From Opitutus sp. GAS368 (GTDB lineage Bacteria; Verrucomicrobiota; Verrucomicrobiia; Opitutales; Opitutaceae), in contig CAMATV010000078.1 in NCBI GenBank assembly GCA_945861235.1, forward strand, positions 1 through 10,741: DNA of 10,741 nucleotides. Direction: 5' to 3'. This document shows positions 6,308 to 10,741 of the stretch, one piece after another. Within the stretch, counting starts at the first letter, position 1; each line of letters begins with the position of its first letter. The translations under genes were made by a program, and so were the position numbers. The notes beneath the pieces were generated by a model. The model saw nothing but the letters and a program-made list of their open reading frames with translations, did no database searches and was not told the origin of the DNA.

Positions 6308-8953
6308 ATGAACCCTCCCCTATCGTTTGTCGTCCGCGCTGCTCGCGCCTTCATTCTCTTCGTCGCCTGCGCCGCGTTGGCCACCGCCGCAGAGGCGCCC
6401 AAGGCAGGTAAAGCCGGTAAAGCTGGCAAAGCGCCCGCTTCCACGACGGTCGGCCCGGCCATCGGGGAAAATAAGGCGACGCCGGTTAGCCGAATCAAAG
6501 CGGCGAAAGATTTCCGCGTGGAGTTGATCTACTCGGTGCCCGGGGTCGAACAGGGCTCGTGGGTAAATCTCTGCGTCGACCCGCAGGGCCGCATTCTCGC
6601 GAGCGACCAGTTCGGCGGACTTTATCGTTTCACGCCTCCGCCGGCAGGCCAGGTCCTCAAGCGCGAGCAAATCGAAAAACTCCCGACCGACATTCGCGCG
6701 ATCAACGGCATGCTCTGGGCCTTCGGGGCCCTCTACGTCGGCGTCAACGACTACGAAAACAAGATTCCTTCCGGCCTCTATCGCATCTCGAATTCAGCGG
6801 GCAGCGATCAACTCGACAAGGTGGAACTCCTGCGGCGCATGGAGGCCCGCGGCGACCACGGCGTGCACGCGGTCGTACTCACGCCAGACGGCAAGGGCCT
6901 GTATTTGATTTGTGGTAACGGCGCGAAACTGACCACCCCCGCCGCGAGTTCACCCGTGCCTGCGATTTGGGGAGAAGATCACCTCCTCCCGCGCATGCCT
7001 GACGGACGCGGGTTCATGCGCGACGTCCTCGCGCCGGGTGGAATCATCTATCGCGTCTCTCCCGACGGAAAAGATTTCGAGGTCTTCTCGTCCGGCTTCC
7101 GTAATATCTTCGACGCCGCTCTCAATCGCGACGGAGAGCTCTTCACCTATGACGCCGACATGGAATACGACTTCAACACGTCTTGGTATCGTCCGACGCG
7201 CCTCAATCACGTCGTCAGCGGCTCCGAGTTCGGTTGGCGCAACGGAGCCGGCAAACGCCCCGGTTTCTACTCCGACAATCTTCCCGCCGTCATCGACATC
7301 GGGCCGGGATCACCCACCGGCACCACCTTCGGCTACGGCGCGAAATTTCCCGCCCGTTACCAAAACGCACTCTTCATCCTCGATTGGAGCTGGGGCAAGC
7401 TCCACGCCGTGCACCTCGAACCCGACGGCTCGACCTACAAGGCCGTGCGCGAAGAATTTCTCTCGGGCGCTCCCCTGCCGCTCACGGATGCCGTCATCCA
7501 CCCCGGCGACGGCGCGATGTATTTCGCGATCGGCGGTCGCCGCGTGCAGTCCGGCCTCTATCGCGTCACTTACACCGGCACGGAGTCAACCGCCCTCGTC
7601 GCCGCAAAGCCGACCACCAGTCCGGCGCGTGATCTCCGTCATCGATTGGAAGCCTTGCATGGTAAAGCCGATCCACAGGCACTCGCCGTCGCCTGGCCGC
7701 ACTTGGGCCATGCCGACCGCTTCATCCGCTGGGCCGCGCGCACCGCCATCGAACACGTCCCGAGCGCGCAATGGGCCGACCGCGCACTCACCGAAAAGAA
7801 TCCTTCCGCCCGGATGGAAGCCCTGCTCGGCCTCGCCCGCGTCGGCGGCATCAGCCCGCCTCATCGCACGAAGGAAAGCCCGCCCGTGAACACCGAGCTC
7901 GGTAAGAAAATTCTGGGGGCACTCGTGACCGCGGATTGGCAAGACCTCGACGGCGAACGTCGCGCCATGCTGGTGCGCACCGCCGAGATCACCCTCCACC
8001 GCTTCGATCTGCTACCCGGCAAAGACACCGCCGCCCTGTTGGCGAAACTCGACCCGCTGTTTCCCGCCAGCACGCCCGAACTCAATTGGCTGCTTTGCGA
8101 AACGCTCGTCTATCTGCGCTCGCCGACGGTCGCGGCGAAGACCATGGCGTTGATCGCCGCCGCCCCCACCCAGGAGGAACAAATCGAATACGGCCGTTCG
8201 CTGCGCATGCTCGCCACGGGCTGGACGACCGCCACCCGCACCGCCTATTTCGAATGGTTTCTGAAGGCCGCCAATTTCCGCGGTGGCTCGAGCTTTTCCA
8301 AGTTCATCGAGTTCATTCGCAACGACGCCGTCGCCACCCTCACGCCCGAGGAGCGCACCACGTTCGCCGCAGTCCTCGACAAGAAATCTACCCGGCGCAG
8401 CGCGATCGAAAATTTCGGCGATGTTTTCGCCGGGCGCACCTTCAAGAATTGGACACTCGATGAACTCGCCTCGGCGGCTGATCGCGGGATGAAAAGCCGC
8501 AACTTCGACAATGGCCGCAAAATGTTTGGCGCCGCTGCCTGCTTCGCCTGTCACCGCTTCGGCAACGAAGGCGGCATGACCGGACCCGACCTCACGGGCG
8601 CCGGCGGTCGCTACAGTCCGCGGGACTTCCTCGACCAAATCATTAACCCGAGCAAAGAAATCAACGAACAGTTCGTGCCTTCCGTGCTCACCAAAAATAA
8701 CGGCGAGACCGTCGTAGGCTCCGTCGTCAATCTCAACGGCGACACCGTGACGATCAACACCGACCTGTCCGATCCCGATCAGCGCGTCTCCGTGGATCGC
8801 AAAGAAGTGAAAAGCATCGAACCTTCGAAAGTCTCGCCGATGCCGCCGATGCTGCTCTCGTCGATGAACGAATCTGAAGTACTCGACCTCACCGCCTATG
8901 TCCTCAGCGGCGGCAAGCGCGACCACGAGATGTTTCGAGCGCCCAGCCGCTGA
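6308..8953 (+). CDS. Secreted propeller protein with C-terminal CxxCH haem-binding domain (PVC type)
   Basis: I chose ATG 6308 because it opens a signal peptide (charged start, hydrophobic core 10-25, cleavage near ATAAEA). The frame upstream to 6140 is open but not signal-like. The 881-aa protein has a KAGKAGKAGKAP linker (32-43). It continues with a beta-propeller like the membrane-bound dehydrogenase domain of Pirellula/Verrucomicrobium (about 65-420, with DGELFTYDADMEYD and FGWRNG blocks). Next comes a HEAT-like helical region (about 430-720), then a cytochrome-c-like domain with C745-F-A-C748-H749 and a probable distal Met in MPPM (845-848). The layout suggests a periplasmic or surface oxidoreductase, perhaps acting on sugars or polyols and passing electrons to haem. 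The substrate is unknown. Cys21 (FVAC) makes a lipoprotein possible but less likely. It converges on the MFS gene with 31 nt between stops. Confidence 0.92.
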   Translation: MNPPLSFVVRAARAFILFVACAALATAAEAPKAGKAGKAGKAPASTTVGPAIGENKATPVSRIKAAKDFRVELIYSVPGVEQGSWVNLCVDPQGRILASDQFGGLYRFTPPPAGQVLKREQIEKLPTDIRAINGMLWAFGALYVGVNDYENKIPSGLYRISNSAGSDQLDKVELLRRMEARGDHGVHAVVLTPDGKGLYLICGNGAKLTTPAASSPVPAIWGEDHLLPRMPDGRGFMRDVLAPGGIIYRVSPDGKDFEVFSSGFRNIFDAALNRDGELFTYDADMEYDFNTSWYRPTRLNHVVSGSEFGWRNGAGKRPGFYSDNLPAVIDIGPGSPTGTTFGYGAKFPARYQNALFILDWSWGKLHAVHLEPDGSTYKAVREEFLSGAPLPLTDAVIHPGDGAMYFAIGGRRVQSGLYRVTYTGTESTALVAAKPTTSPARDLRHRLEALHGKADPQALAVAWPHLGHADRFIRWAARTAIEHVPSAQWADRALTEKNPSARMEALLGLARVGGISPPHRTKESPPVNTELGKKILGALVTADWQDLDGERRAMLVRTAEITLHRFDLLPGKDTAALLAKLDPLFPASTPELNWLLCETLVYLRSPTVAAKTMALIAAAPTQEEQIEYGRSLRMLATGWTTATRTAYFEWFLKAANFRGGSSFSKFIEFIRNDAVATLTPEERTTFAAVLDKKSTRRSAIENFGDVFAGRTFKNWTLDELASAADRGMKSRNFDNGRKMFGAAACFACHRFGNEGGMTGPDLTGAGGRYSPRDFLDQIINPSKEINEQFVPSVLTKNNGETVVGSVVNLNGDTVTINTDLSDPDQRVSVDRKEVKSIEPSKVSPMPPMLLSSMNESEVLDLTAYVLSGGKRDHEMFRAPSR

Positions 8954-8966
8954 TCTGTTGCGCGGA

Positions 8967-8985
8967 AACCGCCCGCGCGGGGGTT
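8967..8985. terminator. Possible bidirectional stem-loop between convergent genes
   Basis: AACC pairs with GGTT and CCC with GGG around a 4-nt GCGC loop, with one bulged G. It lies between the stops of the convergent genes and touches the TGA of the minus-strand MFS gene. Neither side has a T tract, so it is only a candidate factor-assisted or bidirectional terminator. Confidence 0.25.
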
Positions 8986-10208
8986 CACGACAGCGTGCCC
9001 TCGCGCCGTCCCCGGCCCTGGTACATCGCGAGGAAAAAAACGAGCACGACGGCTGACGCCGCCGAGAGGCCGCCCCAAAACAGCGTCCAATGGGTGTGCT
9101 CGCTCGTGGTGCAGGCTGCGAACCACGCACCGGTGCCAAGATAGCCGATCACGCTCCCCAGCCCGCTGTTCATGAGCGCCATCAGGGCTTGGCCGCGCGC
9201 GCGCCACGCGGGATCGACTCGCTGATCGAGATAAATTTGCGCGGTGATGATCACCAAAGTAAACGAGGCCCCGTGCAGCACGACACCCGCGACGACGCCC
9301 CACTGCGTCCCCATCGCAGCGAGCCCATAGCGCAACATCCCGAGCGTCAACCCGCACGCCAAAATCCATTTCAGCCGCCAACGCAACAAGAGCGTCCCGA
9401 GCGCCAACATCGCGATCACCTCAGTGATTTGCCCCAGACTCATCCAGGCCGTCGTATGCACGAGGCCGAGTTCCTTTAAGTTTGGCGGCGTGTAGGGATA
9501 GAACGCCGCCAGCGGAATGGTGAAGAACGCTGTGGTTAGAAACACCACGCGATGGTCGCGATTGCGCAGGAGCGTCAGCGCATCGTAGCCCAGCCGCTGC
9601 GTCCACGTGAGCCCCTCCACCGCTTTCGGCGTCTCGAGCGCTGGCAGCCAAAACGTAAAGACACTCACCGCCAGCCAAGCCACCGCCCCTCCGTATCCGG
9701 CCAAGGTGGACTGATCCGCCCCAAGCGCGCTCACCAGCAAACAACCACCCATCCAGCCCAGCGTCGCCATGGCCCGAATCGGCCCGAACTCCTTCTTCGC
9801 ATCCGCCAGCCGAGCAAAGACAATCGTCGACGCGATACTCCACGTCGGTGACGAGCAAAACGCGTGCAGCAAAATCAACCCGAGCACGATCCCGGGACCA
9901 GCCCCTAGGCGGATCGCCGTACTCGCCAGCGCCATCGCGATCGCGGTGGCGAGGGCCAACCACCTCAACACCTTCACCGGCGAGGCGTGGCGATCAGCCA
10001 CCGCGCCAAATAATAACGGCGACACAAACGCCGCCACCCCCGAGGTCGCGAATGCATACGGCCGGATGTGGGCCAAACCATGGGCGTCGAGCACTGAGCT
10101 CAGCGGCACGAACCACATGCTCAGCGCCGCGCCCTGGAGAAGAAAAAGGCCGATGAGTTCGGCATACTCCGCACGACGGATGGTGGTCAGCACGCGCGGA
10201 GCACACAC
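8985..10208 (-). CDS. MFS transporter, nucleoside:H+ symporter-like
   Basis: This 407-aa polytopic inner-membrane protein has about 12 hydrophobic segments. EFGPIRAMATLGWMGG (140-155) and SLGQITEVIAML (about 257-268) match the signature blocks of the NupG/XapB/YegT nucleoside:H+ symporter branch. A motif-A-like GAVADRHASPVK (68-79) follows helix 2. Verrucomicrobia, Planctomycetes and Bacteroidetes carry many such paralogues, often near sugar or nucleoside catabolic genes. The substrate here cannot be read from the sequence. The start is GTG (10206-10208), with GTG 10193 as an alternative that trims only five residues. It is divergent from the amidohydrolase gene across 183 nt, so the two may be co-regulated. 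Confidence 0.87.
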   Translation of the reverse strand: MCAPRVLTTIRRAEYAELIGLFLLQGAALSMWFVPLSSVLDAHGLAHIRPYAFATSGVAAFVSPLLFGAVADRHASPVKVLRWLALATAIAMALASTAIRLGAGPGIVLGLILLHAFCSSPTWSIASTIVFARLADAKKEFGPIRAMATLGWMGGCLLVSALGADQSTLAGYGGAVAWLAVSVFTFWLPALETPKAVEGLTWTQRLGYDALTLLRNRDHRVVFLTTAFFTIPLAAFYPYTPPNLKELGLVHTTAWMSLGQITEVIAMLALGTLLLRWRLKWILACGLTLGMLRYGLAAMGTQWGVVAGVVLHGASFTLVIITAQIYLDQRVDPAWRARGQALMALMNSGLGSVIGYLGTGAWFAACTTSEHTHWTLFWGGLSAASAVVLVFFLAMYQGRGRREGTLS

Positions 10209-10297
10209 GGCCCCGCCCTGAGTTCAAGCCTCGGAAATTGAAAACCGGTGCGGACATCTCTCCGGGCACAGGCCACGCACGGACGTTCCGGGGGTTG

Positions 10298-10331
10298 CTC
10301 GGCGACACATAGATTGACCGGCGTCGCCGAG
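10298..10331. promoter_or_regulatory. 9-bp inverted repeat in the divergent MFS / amidohydrolase gap
   Basis: CTCGGCGAC (10298-10306) and GTCGCCGAG (10323-10331) are perfect reverse complements with a 16-nt spacer containing TTGACC (10314-10319). Half-sites 25 nt apart centre-to-centre, 61-94 nt before the hydrolase start, would suit a dimeric regulator. A leader hairpin is the alternative. No good -10 element follows the TTGACC at normal spacing. Confidence 0.35.
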
Positions 10332-10391
10332 AACTCCCATCCTGAGAGCCCGGTTAGCCCTTCACTCCTCGCACGTAACTCATTTCATCCG

Positions 10392-10741
10392 ATGCACCGT
10401 TTCCTGCTCCCGCTCCTCTGCTTGGTCAGCGTCGCTGCTGCCCAAAGTATCTCCATCGAAGAGTTCGAACCCAAATCGACCCTCCGCGTCCCCGAGCACA
10501 AACCAACTCGCGCGAAGTTTCCGTTCATCGATGTCCACAATCACCAGCGCGACGTGACGCCGGATCGCCTCAAACGGCTGATCGAAGACATGGACAGCCT
10601 GAACATGGGCATCTTGATCAACTCGCCCGTCAACGGTGGCTCCGGTAAATGGGTCGCCAATGCCGTGACCGCCATGAAAGCGCACAGTGCGGCGCGCTTC
10701 GCGGTGATGACCAATATCGACACCTCAAATCTCGACGCCCC
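10392..10741 (+). CDS. Exported amidohydrolase-family (Amidohydro_2-like) protein, 3' end outside the window
   Basis: The first 116 codons are present and the frame is open at the window end. The protein begins with a signal peptide (MHRFLLPLLCLVSVAAAQS, cleavage after AAA). The first strand carries FIDVHNHQ with H49 and H51, the HxH metal pair that opens TIM-barrel amidohydrolases such as the PF04909 group, which includes decarboxylases and lactonases. The following segment (ERLIED-like helix, then MGILINSP) fits the first beta-alpha units of that barrel. The other metal ligands lie beyond the window, so the reaction cannot be assigned. It is divergent from the nucleoside-symporter-like MFS gene. 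No strong Shine-Dalgarno site precedes the ATG, but the signal peptide makes this start convincing. Confidence 0.82.
   Translation, partial: MHRFLLPLLCLVSVAAAQSISIEEFEPKSTLRVPEHKPTRAKFPFIDVHNHQRDVTPDRLKRLIEDMDSLNMGILINSPVNGGSGKWVANAVTAMKAHSAARFAVMTNIDTSNLDA

Noticed and set aside
8012..9139. 375-codon minus-strand open frame opposite the haem-domain region
   Set aside because: It overlaps the CxxCH domain coding region and the end of the symporter gene. Composition is Arg/Gly/Ala-rich with no recognisable motif.
1..10741. Search for CRISPR arrays, insertion sequences, phage genes, toxin-antitoxin or defence modules
   Set aside because: No spaced repeat array, transposase, terminal inverted repeats, integrase or known defence motif was seen. 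Base composition looks even across the window.

Overview
The window looks like chromosomal DNA from a GC-rich member of the Verrucomicrobiota, most likely the Opitutales/Opitutaceae. The best evidence is the large secreted protein at 6308-8953. It joins a membrane-bound-dehydrogenase-type propeller to a C-terminal CxxCH haem domain of the kind catalogued as 'Pirellula/Verrucomicrobium type'. Other genes fit this: a plant/cyanobacterial-style IspH with a long N-terminal extension, a nucleoside-symporter-like MFS carrier, and genes with weak Shine-Dalgarno sites and some GTG starts. I see no tRNA, rRNA, CRISPR array, transposase, phage gene or integration site, so this looks like ordinary chromosome rather than a mobile island.

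Layout. 1-66 is the tail of an upstream gene. After a gap holding a 9-bp inverted repeat, a small acidic protein (218-475) overlaps ispH (472-2235) by ATGA. This pair is the only clear translationally coupled unit. A Spinster-like MFS transporter (2258-3517, minus) converges on ispH with a 22-nt gap. A probable outer-membrane beta-barrel (3617-4879, minus) follows and ends at a good intrinsic terminator (3564-3586), which separates it from the transporter. Further upstream on the same strand are an unrecognised 114-aa helical protein (5038-5382) and a cupin very like the bacterial hydroxynitrile lyases (5682-6089). The 299-bp gap between those two carries several short direct and inverted repeats.

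The cupin is divergent from the propeller/cytochrome gene (6308-8953). That gene converges on a nucleoside:H+ symporter-like MFS protein (8985-10208, minus). The symporter in turn is divergent from a secreted Amidohydro_2-type hydrolase (10392 to the window end, incomplete). The divergent symporter/hydrolase gap holds a second 9-bp inverted repeat.

How the genes work together. IspH makes IPP and DMAPP at the end of the MEP pathway, and its small partner is probably made with it. The right half (cupin, propeller/cytochrome, symporter-like carrier, exported amidohydrolase) has the flavour of a PVC-group periplasmic catabolic neighbourhood, but no shared substrate can be read from sequence alone. 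I found no convincing new defence or mobile system. The most unusual items are the 180-residue extension on IspH with its coupled small partner, and the repeat-rich gap upstream of the 114-aa protein.
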